Source: Terasakiella sp. SH-1 (GTDB lineage: Bacteria; Pseudomonadota; Alphaproteobacteria; Rhodospirillales; Terasakiellaceae). Taken from it: 64,000 nt of DNA. Of the stretch, positions 1 through 8,704 are shown piece by piece; within the stretch, counting starts at the first letter, position 1; each line of letters starts with the position of its first letter. The DNA lies in the NCBI RefSeq assembly GCF_004564135.1, contig NZ_CP038255.1, positions 3,645,501-3,709,500 of the forward strand. The letters are read 5' to 3'. A program made the position numbers and the translations under genes. The notes under the pieces were generated by a model. That model was not told where the DNA came from. It searched no databases and saw only the letters and a program-made list of their open reading frames with translations.

Positions 1-69
1 GATTATGTGAAAATCTCGCTGGTCTGGCAGGACCAAGACGTGGTAAAGGCACTGTTGGCGTCACTTTAA
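1..69 (+). CDS. C-terminal end of an unidentified protein (partial)
   Basis: An open frame enters from the left window edge and ends at the TAA at 67-69, giving a last 22 residues ending in KALLASL. The tail is too short to assign. The next gene starts 15 bases later on the same strand, so the two are probably co-transcribed. Late acyltransferase genes often follow fatty-acid or lipid A genes, but nothing in these residues confirms that here. Confidence 0.5.
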   Translation, partial: DYVKISLVWQDQDVVKALLASL

Positions 70-84
70 ATCAGGCATTTTCCC

Positions 85-984
85 ATGTCCTCTTTTAACA
101 CACAGAAATATATTGCACACCCTGCCCAAGGGCTGGTTGCGCATGTGTTGTTTTTTATCATGGGACTGTTGCCAATTGACTGGGCCTCAAGCATTGGTGG
201 ATTTATTGCCCGTACCATTGGGCCAAAGCTAAAAGTCACACGCATTGCCCGTGATAATCTGACACAGGCTTTTCCGGATAAATCACAGGCGGAGATCAAC
301 GATATTATCGTGAAGATGTGGGATAATCTGGGGCGGGTTGCCTTTGAATTCCCGCAAGTCTCCAAGATGAATGTCTATAGTGATCCGGATCGTTTTGAGG
401 TTGTGGGCGCAGAAAATATCGCCTTGCTTGAAGGGGATGACAAATGCGGGATTTTCTTTTCCGGCCATTTGGCGAACTGGGAATTTTGTGCGTTAGGTTG
501 TGCGCAGCATAATCCGCCTGTGCCGGTCCATTTGATTTATCGCGAACCTGATAATCCGCATATGCGCGCCCTTTTTGCCAAACGCAAACCCACCCCGGAA
601 TGTGGCTTGATCCCGAAAGGGTCCAAAGGGGCGCGCCAAGCCCTTGATGTGCTGAAAAAAGGTGGTCATCTCGCCATGTTGGTGGATCAGAAGATGAATG
701 ACGGGATTGCAGTTCCGTTTTTTGGCCGCGATGCCATGACCGCACCTGCCATTGCACAATTTGCCCTGAAATATGATTGCCCGGTGGTGCCGGTGCGTAT
801 TGAACGCTTAGATGGGGTCAAATTCCGCATTACGTTTTTTGAGCCCATGGAAATCAGCAAATCCGGTAATCGCAAGGGCGATATGCTCAAGATTATGACC
901 GATATTAATGGGATGCTGGAAAGCTGGATTTCTGAGCGCCCGGAGCAATGGCTCTGGCTTCATCGTCGCTGGCCGAAAAACTGA
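85..984 (+). CDS. Lipid A biosynthesis lauroyl acyltransferase (LpxL/HtrB family)
   Basis: A 299-residue protein of the membrane-associated late acyltransferase family, which moves an acyl chain from acyl-ACP to a lipid A precursor at the inner face of the cytoplasmic membrane. The family HX4E catalytic motif is visible as HLANWE at residues 128-133. It follows a hydrophobic N-terminal stretch (about 19-45) and precedes the usual conserved region around residues 165-215 (KGSKGARQAL, MLVDQKMNDG). Length matches LpxL-type enzymes. The ATG at 85 follows the previous stop closely. The exact acyl specificity, or a role in another lysolipid, cannot be read from sequence, so no gene symbol is given. 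Confidence 0.9.
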   Translation: MSSFNTQKYIAHPAQGLVAHVLFFIMGLLPIDWASSIGGFIARTIGPKLKVTRIARDNLTQAFPDKSQAEINDIIVKMWDNLGRVAFEFPQVSKMNVYSDPDRFEVVGAENIALLEGDDKCGIFFSGHLANWEFCALGCAQHNPPVPVHLIYREPDNPHMRALFAKRKPTPECGLIPKGSKGARQALDVLKKGGHLAMLVDQKMNDGIAVPFFGRDAMTAPAIAQFALKYDCPVVPVRIERLDGVKFRITFFEPMEISKSGNRKGDMLKIMTDINGMLESWISERPEQWLWLHRRWPKN

Positions 985-994
985 TTTATGAGTT

Positions 995-1013
995 ACGCCC
1001 TAGCTTAGGGCGT
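995..1013. terminator. Small perfect hairpin between convergent genes
   Basis: ACGCCCTA and TAGGGCGT form a perfect 8-bp stem around a 3-base loop. It lies just after the acyltransferase stop and overlaps the stop codon of the convergent response regulator. Neither side has a T-run, so it may be only a weak or Rho-assisted terminator for one or both genes. Confidence 0.35.
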
Positions 1014-1350
1014 CTTGAAGTTGGTGGGCGCTAAAGGGTTTGGCAAGGACGCTGTTGGCACCAAGGCTTTTGGCGGATTCCAGTGGGCTGAAACTGGATT
1101 CATTATAGCCACTCATGGCGATGATTTTGATATCGGGATAGAGACGGCGTACATCGTTGATGGTTTCAAAGCCATCTTTTTCCGGCATGAAAATATCCAG
1201 TAAAATATGATCAACAGATCTTTCGCGCAGGCGCTCCAGTGCCTCAATACCATTGGCAGCTTCCAGTATGTCATATCCCAATCTTTTTAGAACTTGAGAC
1301 ATGGCAAACCGCACATCTATATCATCATCAACAAGCAGAACCGTCTGCAT
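1000..1350 (-). CDS. Single-domain response regulator (CheY-like receiver)
   Basis: A 116-residue receiver domain with no output domain. The acidic pocket is DDD at residues 8-10, the phospho-acceptor is D52 (LLDIFMP), the switch Ser is S80 (AMSGY) and the conserved Lys is K104 (AKPF). Such stand-alone receivers act by protein-protein contact, in phosphorelays or as CheY-like messengers. No kinase gene is adjacent, so its partner is unknown. It is transcribed towards the acyltransferase. Confidence 0.9.
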   Translation of the reverse strand: MQTVLLVDDDIDVRFAMSQVLKRLGYDILEAANGIEALERLRERSVDHILLDIFMPEKDGFETINDVRRLYPDIKIIAMSGYNESSFSPLESAKSLGANSVLAKPFSAHQLQDALS

Positions 1351-1437
1351 GGTGTTACATCCCCATATTTCGCCAGATGGTTGAGGATTACACGATTAAA
1401 AAAACGCTCATAACACCCATATGGGGGATATTGTTTG

Positions 1438-2250
1438 TTATTCTACCAATAATTCAGGGTCAAGGGCGACATTATTCAGGCTGACCCCCCAATGCAGGTG
1501 CGGCCCTGTGGCCCGTCCGGTTTTACCGACTTTGCCGACTGGATCGCCTTTTTTAACATATTGACCGTCACGAACTAAAATTTCATCCATGTGGATATAG
1601 ATGGATTGCAGCCCGTGGCCATGATCAATCATCACGCATTTACCCATCAGATACATATCTTGATGCACCAGTGAAATGACCCCATCGGCATCTGCACCAA
1701 TCAAGGTGCCTGTAGGCGCGGCAATATCCGTGCCTTTGTGCGGGCTGCGCGGTTTTCCATTCAAGATACGTTGGGAGCCAAACACACCGGAAATACGCCC
1801 CTTAAACGGCCAGTCAAAGCCGGAGGCAAAATAGGCTTGGTCCGTCACAGTTGTGCGGGTGCGCCACACGGCCGCATTATCGGCCTTGATGCGTTTAACC
1901 GCCACCGGGTCGGGGGTGACTTTCTTTTTTGGCAGACCATTAATGCGTTGGATTTTATAATTCTGTTTGGTGATCTTTAAGGTTTCATCAGCTTGCGTGC
2001 CATCGGGATAGGTGATCATCAAGTGGCTTGAGCTGCCATGATCTCGTCCAAAGCCAAGAAGGAAGAGACCGTCTTTGGATACTTTGACATCCTTGGCATC
2101 CAGCGTGACGATACTGCCCGGTGTGACTGTCCCGTAAATCAGCCCGCCCTGTTTAAAATGCCCGTTCAGGGAATAAGTGCCTGCATGGGCAAAGGAAGAA
2201 GCGAGAAGCAGCAAGGGGCCTGCAAAAATAGAAATCCATAGGTTCTTCAT
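1438..2250 (-). CDS. Secreted M23-family (LytM-like) metallopeptidase
   Basis: An N-terminal signal peptide (hydrophobic core ending near SFAHA) leads into a periplasmic region and a C-terminal M23 domain. In 271-residue numbering, zinc and active-site residues are H172 and D176 (HKGTD), H221 and HLH at 252-254 (GPHLHWG). The family cuts peptidoglycan cross-links or acts as an inactive activator; with the motifs complete, this copy is probably an active endopeptidase. The reading frame can begin one codon earlier at TTG (2253), but I prefer the ATG at 2250 (270 residues). That ATG overlaps the xseA stop as TGATG and has an AAGGAAG ribosome site upstream, which suggests translational coupling. 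Confidence 0.9.
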   Translation of the reverse strand: MKNLWISIFAGPLLLLASSFAHAGTYSLNGHFKQGGLIYGTVTPGSIVTLDAKDVKVSKDGLFLLGFGRDHGSSSHLMITYPDGTQADETLKITKQNYKIQRINGLPKKKVTPDPVAVKRIKADNAAVWRTRTTVTDQAYFASGFDWPFKGRISGVFGSQRILNGKPRSPHKGTDIAAPTGTLIGADADGVISLVHQDMYLMGKCVMIDHGHGLQSIYIHMDEILVRDGQYVKKGDPVGKVGKTGRATGPHLHWGVSLNNVALDPELLVE

Positions 2251-3797
2251 CAAAACAAACTTCCTTGTTCTGGTGCGGGTGCTTTTTTGGGTTTTGGTTT
2301 GGCTTTGGGCTTTGGGGCGGGTTGAGGTGTTGGCGGGGCACTCGGGGTGATGCCTTCACCATTGACCAGCACATCCAGTTTATCATCCCCGCCAAACTGG
2401 ATGGATAGCTCATCCCCGCTGGTGAGACCGCTAGAGGATGTTATTGCCTTGCCCTCTTTGTCACTGACCAGGGCAAAGCCACGATCCAGCACACTTTTGT
2501 AAGAATAACTTTCCAACAAGGCCGATAGGCTGTTCAGTTTCTGGCCTGCACGATCCAGGGAATCATCGACGGCCTTGCGTCGCACCAGGGCTGATGTGCG
2601 ATCATACTGGCTTTGGCGTTTCTGGATAAAGGATTGATAGCCCGACATCAGCGCTTGTGTGCGCCCTAACAAGCGTTCCTGTGCATTCTGGATTTGCTGT
2701 TGCGGCTGGGGGATTTTTGCAGCCAGTTGTTCCACGCGCATGCCATGGCGTTGTAACAGGTTGTCCATGGAATTACTCAGTCGTTCCACCCGGTCATCCA
2801 GTCGCTGGGTCATATCATCGACCAGGCGTTGGGGGTTGGGGATGGCGCGCGCCGCACTTGTGACGCGCATGGTGCGTTCATCAAGGGTTCGGTTAATGGC
2901 ATTTTCCAGCCGTGCGCCATCATCCATCACCTGGGCATAGAGTTCCCGGCGCACCGGAACGGCCATTTCCGCCGCTGCTGTGGGGGTGGGGGCACGTCGG
3001 TCTGAGGCATAATCAATCAAGGTTGTGTCGGTTTCGTGCCCCACAGCCGAGATCAGCGGAATGTCACTTTCAGCGGCTGCACGCACTACAATTTCTTCAT
3101 TAAAGGACCAGAGGTCTTCCAGTGAGCCGCCACCACGCGCCACAATCAAAAGGTCAGGGCGTGGGATGTTGTTTGATCCGTCCAAGGCGTTAAACCCGCG
3201 AATGGCCGCAGCGACCTGATCAGCGGCCCCTTTTCCTTGTACCAGACAAGGCCACAGAAGCACATGGCGGGGAAAACGATCATTGAGGCGATGCATAATA
3301 TCGCGGATCACCGCACCCGTAGGTGAGGTCACAATACCGATGGTTTGGGGCAAAAAGGGGATCGGTTTTTTACGTTCCGGCTGAAACAATCCTTCGCTCG
3401 CCAGCTTGCGTTTCAGGTCTTCCAACAGTTTGAGCAACGCGCCCTCGCCTGCCAGTTCCATAGACTCAATAACAAGCTGATATTTGGATCGGCCGGGATA
3501 GGTTGTCAGGCGTCCCTTACAGACGACTTCCATACCATCTTGGGGGCGCAGGTCGAGCTTGGCCGCTACCCCTTTCCAGCAGACCGCATCCATCACGGCA
3601 TTTTCATCTTTCAGTGCCAGATAAAGGTGGCCGGAAGCCGCACGTTTAAAGCCGGAGATTTCCCCGCGCACACGTACCAAAGAAAAGGCATCTTCCACAG
3701 TGCGTTTCAAGGCACCGGAAAGTTCGGAAACACTAAGGACAGGCTGGTTATGTTGCGCCGGGCTGTCGAATGCATCTGCAAAAGGGTTGTCAGTCAT
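2250..3797 (-). CDS. xseA: Exodeoxyribonuclease VII large subunit
   Basis: The large subunit of exonuclease VII, which degrades single-stranded DNA to oligonucleotides together with XseB. Visible parts are an N-terminal OB-fold (around VRGEISGFKR and SGHLYLALKD), the catalytic core with ARGGGSLEDLW near residues 220-230, and GHETD near 253-257, followed by long helical segments. The C-terminus ends in a Pro/Lys-rich tail. An upstream in-frame ATG at 3836 would add 13 residues; I chose 3797 because the protein then starts with MTDNPF and leaves room for a promoter before the divergent purD. No xseB is visible here. The M23 peptidase gene overlaps its stop. Confidence 0.93.
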   Translation of the reverse strand: MTDNPFADAFDSPAQHNQPVLSVSELSGALKRTVEDAFSLVRVRGEISGFKRAASGHLYLALKDENAVMDAVCWKGVAAKLDLRPQDGMEVVCKGRLTTYPGRSKYQLVIESMELAGEGALLKLLEDLKRKLASEGLFQPERKKPIPFLPQTIGIVTSPTGAVIRDIMHRLNDRFPRHVLLWPCLVQGKGAADQVAAAIRGFNALDGSNNIPRPDLLIVARGGGSLEDLWSFNEEIVVRAAAESDIPLISAVGHETDTTLIDYASDRRAPTPTAAAEMAVPVRRELYAQVMDDGARLENAINRTLDERTMRVTSAARAIPNPQRLVDDMTQRLDDRVERLSNSMDNLLQRHGMRVEQLAAKIPQPQQQIQNAQERLLGRTQALMSGYQSFIQKRQSQYDRTSALVRRKAVDDSLDRAGQKLNSLSALLESYSYKSVLDRGFALVSDKEGKAITSSSGLTSGDELSIQFGGDDKLDVLVNGEGITPSAPPTPQPAPKPKAKPKPKKAPAPEQGSLF

Positions 3798-3854
3798 GGG
3801 GGGTAATATGGTACAAGTGCCCCAACTTGTGAACATTTAAATATGGAAGATATC

Positions 3855-5135
3855 ATGAAAGTACTCGTTGTTGGTTCCGGTGGTCGTGAACATGCGTTGT
3901 GTTGGGCGATTGCCAAGTCTGCAAAACTGTCCAAACTTTATTGCGCACCGGGCAATGCGGGTATTGCGGATGTGGCTGAATGTGTCGCTGTGGGTGCAGA
4001 AGATGTAGACGCCGTAGTAAGCTTTGCCAAAGAAAACGCCATTGATCTGGTTGTTGTTGGCCCCGAAGCGCCGTTGGTTCTCGGCATGGTGGACAAGCTG
4101 GAAGAAGCAGGCATCAAGGCATTTGGTCCCAGTGCGGCAGCTTCTGTGCTGGAAGGGTCCAAAGGCTTTATGAAAGACATGTGTGCCAAGGCCGGTGTGC
4201 CGACAGCAGGTTATGGTCGTTTCACCGATGCAGCCAAGGCGAAAGAATTTATCCGTGAAAATGGCGCACCGATCGTGGTGAAAACCGACGGTTTGGCTGC
4301 TGGTAAAGGCGTGATCATCTGTCAAAGTGTTGAAGAGGCTGAAAAAGCCGTGGATGATATGATGGGCGATAAAATCTTCGGTGATGCGGGTAATGAGATC
4401 GTCATCGAAGATTTCCTGCGCGGTGAAGAATGTTCTTTCTTTGCTCTGGTGGATGGCGAACGTGCCTTGCCACTGGCCGCAGCGCAAGATCACAAGGCGG
4501 CTTATGATGGCGATCGTGGTCCGAACACAGGGGGCATGGGTGCGTATTCTCCGGCCCCGATTGCGTCCCCAGAAATCTGTGATAAGATCATGGAAACGGC
4601 GATTAATCCGCTCATTAAGACGATGGCCGATGAAGGTTGCCCTTACAAAGGTGTGCTGTTCTGTGGCCTGATGGTGGAAGATGGCGTGCCGACCGTTCTG
4701 GAATATAACATCCGTTTTGGTGATCCAGAGTGTCAGGTGCTGATGATGCGCTGGAAGTCTGATGTGCTGGAAGCATTGGATGCCGCTGCTGAAGGACGTC
4801 TGGATGACATCACACTGGAATGGCATGATGAAACAGCCATGGTTGTTGTGATGGCGGCAGAAGGGTATCCGGGTTCTTACGAAAAAGGCACCGAGATTAA
4901 AAATCTGGCTGAAGCCAATGGGGTTGAAAATGCCTTTGTTTTCCATGCAGGGACAAAAGCTGAGGACGATAAGGTTCTAGCCACCGGTGGTCGTGTGTTG
5001 GGTGTAACAGGCCGTGGCACAAGCGTGAGCGAAGCTCAAGCGACAACTTATAAGGCTGTGGATGCCATTGACTGGCCGAAAGGTTTTTGCCGTCGTGATA
5101 TCGGCTGGCGTGCGGTTGAGCGCGAAAAATCTTAA
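3855..5135 (+). CDS. purD: Phosphoribosylamine-glycine ligase (GARS)
   Basis: PurD joins glycine to phosphoribosylamine with ATP in the second step of de novo purine synthesis. The protein begins with the family N-terminus MKVLVVGSGGREHAL. The ATP-grasp region is clear (GPNTGGMGAY near residues 222-231, metal-binding EYNIRFGDPE near 283-292), and the C-terminal domain is intact. An ATG at 3843 is also in frame, but the GGAAG at 3845-3849 is well placed as a ribosome site for the ATG at 3855, giving 426 residues. It is divergent from xseA with fewer than 60 bases between the chosen starts, so the promoters must be compact or overlapping. Confidence 0.95.
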   Translation: MKVLVVGSGGREHALCWAIAKSAKLSKLYCAPGNAGIADVAECVAVGAEDVDAVVSFAKENAIDLVVVGPEAPLVLGMVDKLEEAGIKAFGPSAAASVLEGSKGFMKDMCAKAGVPTAGYGRFTDAAKAKEFIRENGAPIVVKTDGLAAGKGVIICQSVEEAEKAVDDMMGDKIFGDAGNEIVIEDFLRGEECSFFALVDGERALPLAAAQDHKAAYDGDRGPNTGGMGAYSPAPIASPEICDKIMETAINPLIKTMADEGCPYKGVLFCGLMVEDGVPTVLEYNIRFGDPECQVLMMRWKSDVLEALDAAAEGRLDDITLEWHDETAMVVVMAAEGYPGSYEKGTEIKNLAEANGVENAFVFHAGTKAEDDKVLATGGRVLGVTGRGTSVSEAQATTYKAVDAIDWPKGFCRRDIGWRAVEREKS

Positions 5136-5151
5136 AGCTCTTTATATAATT

Positions 5152-5183
5152 TCGGCTTCTGCATTTAATGATGCAGAAGCCGA
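5152..5183 (+). terminator. Long perfect hairpin after purD
   Basis: TCGGCTTCTGCAT and its exact complement ATGCAGAAGCCGA form a 13-bp stem with a 6-base loop, 17 bases after the purD stop. There is no T-run behind it (it is followed by GAAAAAG), so it is either a T-less terminator or an mRNA 3'-end stabiliser. The rest of the gap to 5303 shows no gene. Confidence 0.5.
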
Positions 5184-5302
5184 GAAAAAGAGAACAACTC
5201 GGCAAAGGGTTGTAGAAGGGGGGAAGGATACCGACATGTTCACCCCTATAGTGTATCTATATTTCTCTTTTGTATGCAAATCACACTTCTGTGAAGTTGC
5301 AG

Positions 5303-6274
5303 CTATTCAATAAATTTGGTTTGACGGGGTAGGCTGTCTAATAATTGGGGGGCGGTTTCTTGCAGGCTTTTTCTATTGGCAATTAAAAGGTTGTCTTCGC
5401 TATAGACCACAGGCAGGCGATAAAGGGGCGTGCCCGTTTCGATATCTATCACCTGTTTGGCAAGGCGTTTGCCGATATTGGCATAATTGGGGCTTAAACC
5501 AAGTCCGATCCCATGTTCGACATATTTATTGAAAGAGCCGATGGACAGGATATTGGCCTTACGGGTCAGCTTGCCAAGTTTTTCAGCTTGGGAGATAAGA
5601 AAGCTGTCGAGGGGGAAAAACAGCAGGTCATATTCTTTATGGCGTCTAAGAGCAGCACCAATTTGATTGCTGATGGTTTCCGGTTCCGGGCGGATACGAA
5701 TGGGGAAAATATCAGCCCCATACTCGCGGGCAACCTGTTGCATGGCCGGGATGATTTCCCGGCTTTGGGGTTCAAACAGGTTAAAGGGAACGGCAATTTT
5801 CTTGGCCTGGAGCATTGGCAGGAAAATTTCCAGGACAGAACTATCGAGAACACTGGGGCGTCCAAGCAAAAGCTTTTCCTGATTGGTTTGGCGGTTGAGA
5901 TGGGCATCCAGTAAGATGCTGGTATTGCCAAAGGCAATCAGAACCCCTTTAAAGGCTGTATTTTTAAGTTCCTCTCTGATTTTCAGGCAATTGCGTGAAC
6001 CAAAACAGAGAATGTAATCCATATCCATTAAAGAGGCACGCCAGATAGAGCGTAAAGTCGAAACGGTCCGACGCAGTTTTTGCTCACTATTGACCACATA
6101 GAACATACTATCAGGGCGCTGCTTTTTGATTTCAGCGATAAAAGCTTGATCAAAAGGGGTCTCACCACGCCAAAGCATAACGCCAATAGACAGGGGTCTG
6201 TTATTGGCCGTTGCAGAAACACTATAAAGGCCGATAACAAAACATATCAAAGTTGTTAAAAGTATATTTTTCAT
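5303..6274 (-). CDS. Periplasmic ABC-type substrate-binding protein (ABC_sub_bind-like)
   Basis: A 323-residue protein with a signal peptide (hydrophobic residues 3-20, then SATA). Its two-lobe sequence resembles the ABC_sub_bind family of orphan binding proteins (segments IGVMLWRG, GVLIAFGNTS, GIGLGLSPNYANIG, GKRLAKQVIDIETG). No permease or ATPase gene is adjacent. The divergent neighbour is a membrane GGDEF/EAL protein with a periplasmic sensor region, so this protein could present a ligand to that sensor; this is an inference from position only. The substrate is unknown. Confidence 0.75.
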   Translation of the reverse strand: MKNILLTTLICFVIGLYSVSATANNRPLSIGVMLWRGETPFDQAFIAEIKKQRPDSMFYVVNSEQKLRRTVSTLRSIWRASLMDMDYILCFGSRNCLKIREELKNTAFKGVLIAFGNTSILLDAHLNRQTNQEKLLLGRPSVLDSSVLEIFLPMLQAKKIAVPFNLFEPQSREIIPAMQQVAREYGADIFPIRIRPEPETISNQIGAALRRHKEYDLLFFPLDSFLISQAEKLGKLTRKANILSIGSFNKYVEHGIGLGLSPNYANIGKRLAKQVIDIETGTPLYRLPVVYSEDNLLIANRKSLQETAPQLLDSLPRQTKFIE

Positions 6275-6342
6275 GGTGAGGTGTGTGCTTAAGATTGTGC
6301 GTGGCCTATAATCACAGGTTTCCGAGGCGAGGTCAAAGTTAA

Positions 6343-6350
6343 ATTACGTA
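6343..6350. promoter_or_regulatory. ATTACGTA motif in divergent promoter region
   Basis: The 170-base gap between the binding protein and the GGDEF/EAL gene holds ATTACGTA. The same 8-mer occurs twice upstream of thrC/rhodanese (17577-17594) and once upstream of the PAS/chemoreceptor pair (23492-23499). An 8-bp inverted repeat ATCACAGG/CCTGTGAT (6311-6318 and 6366-6373) brackets it. The regulator is unknown. Confidence 0.3.
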
Positions 6351-6444
6351 ACGTCAACTCACATGCCTGTGATGGGTTGTGACGTGCGTTTTGCTCTCTA
6401 CATGTGTACAGTCTAATGAAGCGAGGAATAAGCGGGATAGGGTT

Positions 6445-8631
6445 ATGGCGTTTTTCAGCCTGTTTTCGCCACAGCGTATTTGGGACACATTGGTGCATTG
6501 TCGATTGTGTCGTCAAGTCACTGGGGCGGTTTTTATTGCTATTGTGCTGGTCGAAGGTGCGATTTTGATTTTTTCGGTCAATAATTTTGAACGTGACCGT
6601 CTGTTGGAAATTGAACGTGAAGGCTTTGCGGTTGTACGCGCCTGGCTGGAAATCAGTGGTGACAGTCCTGTGACCTTAAACAAAATGGCCCCGATGATTG
6701 GGGGCGGTTCGGTCCTTTTATCAGCTCAGGTCACAGATGAAGAGGGCAAGGAAGTGGCTTATTTATCCCAAAATTCCATTTTGGCACCCGCGCAGGAAAC
6801 TTTTCAAGCGAGCTGGAGCCCAAGTGAACTTGGTTATCCCTATTGGGTGAGTGCGCGGTTGGATAAAACAGAAATTCCCGCTCAGGTCACGGCCTTTATC
6901 TGGCGGATTATCGGCTTGGTTTTGTTGATTTCCTTTTTTGTGACGATTGTCACCATGGCGATTTTGGAACGTTTGATGCTGCACCCTATTCGCCAGATGC
7001 ACGCCCGTATGGGGGAGGCCGGTCTGGATTTGGCCCATCCGGAAAACCATCAGGTGACAGACAGGCGCAATGATGAACTGGGTGATATGGCCGGGGCCTA
7101 TAACCAATTGTTGGGGCGTTTGTCTAAGGCATTTGCGGAAATCCGTACCCAGCAGGAAAATTTACAGCATCATAATACCCAGCTGGAAAGTGATGTGGCC
7201 GAACGGACCAAAGAGCTGAATTTGGTGGTGCATGATTTGCGCCGCGAAGCTGTGGAACGTGAACGTGCCGAAAAAGCTCTTGATGCATCAAAGAGTGAGC
7301 TATCGTCTGAACACCTTAAGAAACTGGCGTATACGGACACGTTGACCGGGCTGGCAAACCGGGACCTGTTTATGGATCGCTGTAATCAGGTTTTGCGCCA
7401 GATGAAACGTCAGGATGTCAAAGCGGCTGTGCATTTGATTGATCTGGATGGGTTTCATGCGATCAATCAGACGTATGGCTCTCAAGGGGGCGATACGGTT
7501 TTACAAACGGTGGCTGATCGCCTTGGAGCTTTGGTGCGCGAATCTGATACATTGGCACGATTAAGTGCCGATGAATTTGCTGTGGTTCAGTTTGATATTC
7601 AGGATAGTGATGATGCCTCTGTCTTTGCCCAACGCATCACGGAACGCATTCGAGAAGCGATTGACTGGCAAGATGAGGAAATCGACATCAGTTGTTCCAT
7701 TGGCATTACGCTTCTTGGTTCAGAAGATACATCGGCGGAAGATGTGCTTCATCATGTGGCTTTGGCGCGAGGTCGGGCCAAGGAAGACCAAGGGGCCAGT
7801 TATCATTTTTACGCAGAAGAAATGAACCGTCAGGCGTTGGAACGCCAAGATATTGAAAGAGATTTGAAAAAGGCCCTGCAACGAGACGAATTGGTGCTGT
7901 TTTATCAGCCCAAACTGGATGTGCGAAATAAACACGTATCGGGCATGGAGGCTTTGGTGCGCTGGAACCATCCTGAACGCGGTCTATTGGGGCCGGGCTT
8001 TTTCATTCCTGTGGCAGAACGTAGCCCCTTAATTATAGCCATTGGCGAGTGGGTGCTTCGTGAAGCCTGCAGGCAAGCCCAGCGTTGGCAAGGTGAAGGC
8101 ATGGGAAAATTGAAAGTCGCGGTGAATGTGTCAGCCGTTCAACTGGCGGAAAGTTGCATGGTCACGACTGTTCGCCAAGTGTTGTTGGAAACGGGATTAG
8201 CACCCCATCTTTTAGAATTGGAAATTACCGAAAGTGCGGTGATGGAAAATGTGGAAGACACCATCACCGTGTTGGAAGAATTGCGTGGCCTTGGGGTGTC
8301 TTTATCCATTGATGATTTTGGCACAGGTTATTCCAGCCTGAATTACCTGAAACGTTTCCCGGTCAAGCGGATTAAGATTGATAAGGCTTTTGTGGATGAG
8401 ATTGTTGATGAAACCAGCGAAGGGGTCATTGCGCGTGCCGTTGTCACCATGGGCCATAGCTTTGGCATGGAAATCACAGCCGAAGGGGTGGAAGAAGAGT
8501 TTCAACATCAGTTTTTATCAAATTTGGGATGCGATGAAATTCAGGGCTATCTCTTTGCCAAACCGATGGCCGCAGTTGATTTTGAAGATTTTGTAAAAGC
8601 ACAGGCAAAAGACGCAGGCTCCGCCCAGTAA
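6445..8631 (+). CDS. Membrane cyclic-di-GMP phosphodiesterase with degenerate GGDEF and EAL domains
   Basis: Order: a TM helix near the N-terminus, a periplasmic region of about 100 residues, a second TM helix, HAMP, a coiled coil, GGDEF, then EAL. The GGDEF signature reads SADEF at about residues 374-378, so cyclase activity is unlikely. The EAL domain keeps EALVRW near residue 502 and DDFGTGYSS, and should hydrolyse c-di-GMP. The frame is open from a GTG at 6379. I prefer the ATG at 6445 (728 residues) because the protein then starts just ahead of the first TM helix. The divergent periplasmic binding protein may be its sensory partner. Confidence 0.9.
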   Translation: MAFFSLFSPQRIWDTLVHCRLCRQVTGAVFIAIVLVEGAILIFSVNNFERDRLLEIEREGFAVVRAWLEISGDSPVTLNKMAPMIGGGSVLLSAQVTDEEGKEVAYLSQNSILAPAQETFQASWSPSELGYPYWVSARLDKTEIPAQVTAFIWRIIGLVLLISFFVTIVTMAILERLMLHPIRQMHARMGEAGLDLAHPENHQVTDRRNDELGDMAGAYNQLLGRLSKAFAEIRTQQENLQHHNTQLESDVAERTKELNLVVHDLRREAVERERAEKALDASKSELSSEHLKKLAYTDTLTGLANRDLFMDRCNQVLRQMKRQDVKAAVHLIDLDGFHAINQTYGSQGGDTVLQTVADRLGALVRESDTLARLSADEFAVVQFDIQDSDDASVFAQRITERIREAIDWQDEEIDISCSIGITLLGSEDTSAEDVLHHVALARGRAKEDQGASYHFYAEEMNRQALERQDIERDLKKALQRDELVLFYQPKLDVRNKHVSGMEALVRWNHPERGLLGPGFFIPVAERSPLIIAIGEWVLREACRQAQRWQGEGMGKLKVAVNVSAVQLAESCMVTTVRQVLLETGLAPHLLELEITESAVMENVEDTITVLEELRGLGVSLSIDDFGTGYSSLNYLKRFPVKRIKIDKAFVDEIVDETSEGVIARAVVTMGHSFGMEITAEGVEEEFQHQFLSNLGCDEIQGYLFAKPMAAVDFEDFVKAQAKDAGSAQ

Positions 8632-8704
8632 GCGCTGGACAAAACCAGTGAAAAGGCCATAATGCGCGGCGATTCTATTGCTCTTTCTGTCAGGCTGGAT
8701 TCCA

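Noticed and set aside
3837-4946. 369-codon open frame antisense to purD
   Set aside because: Shadow of purD on the opposite strand; low-complexity, His/Phe/Thr-rich translation and no recognisable domain.
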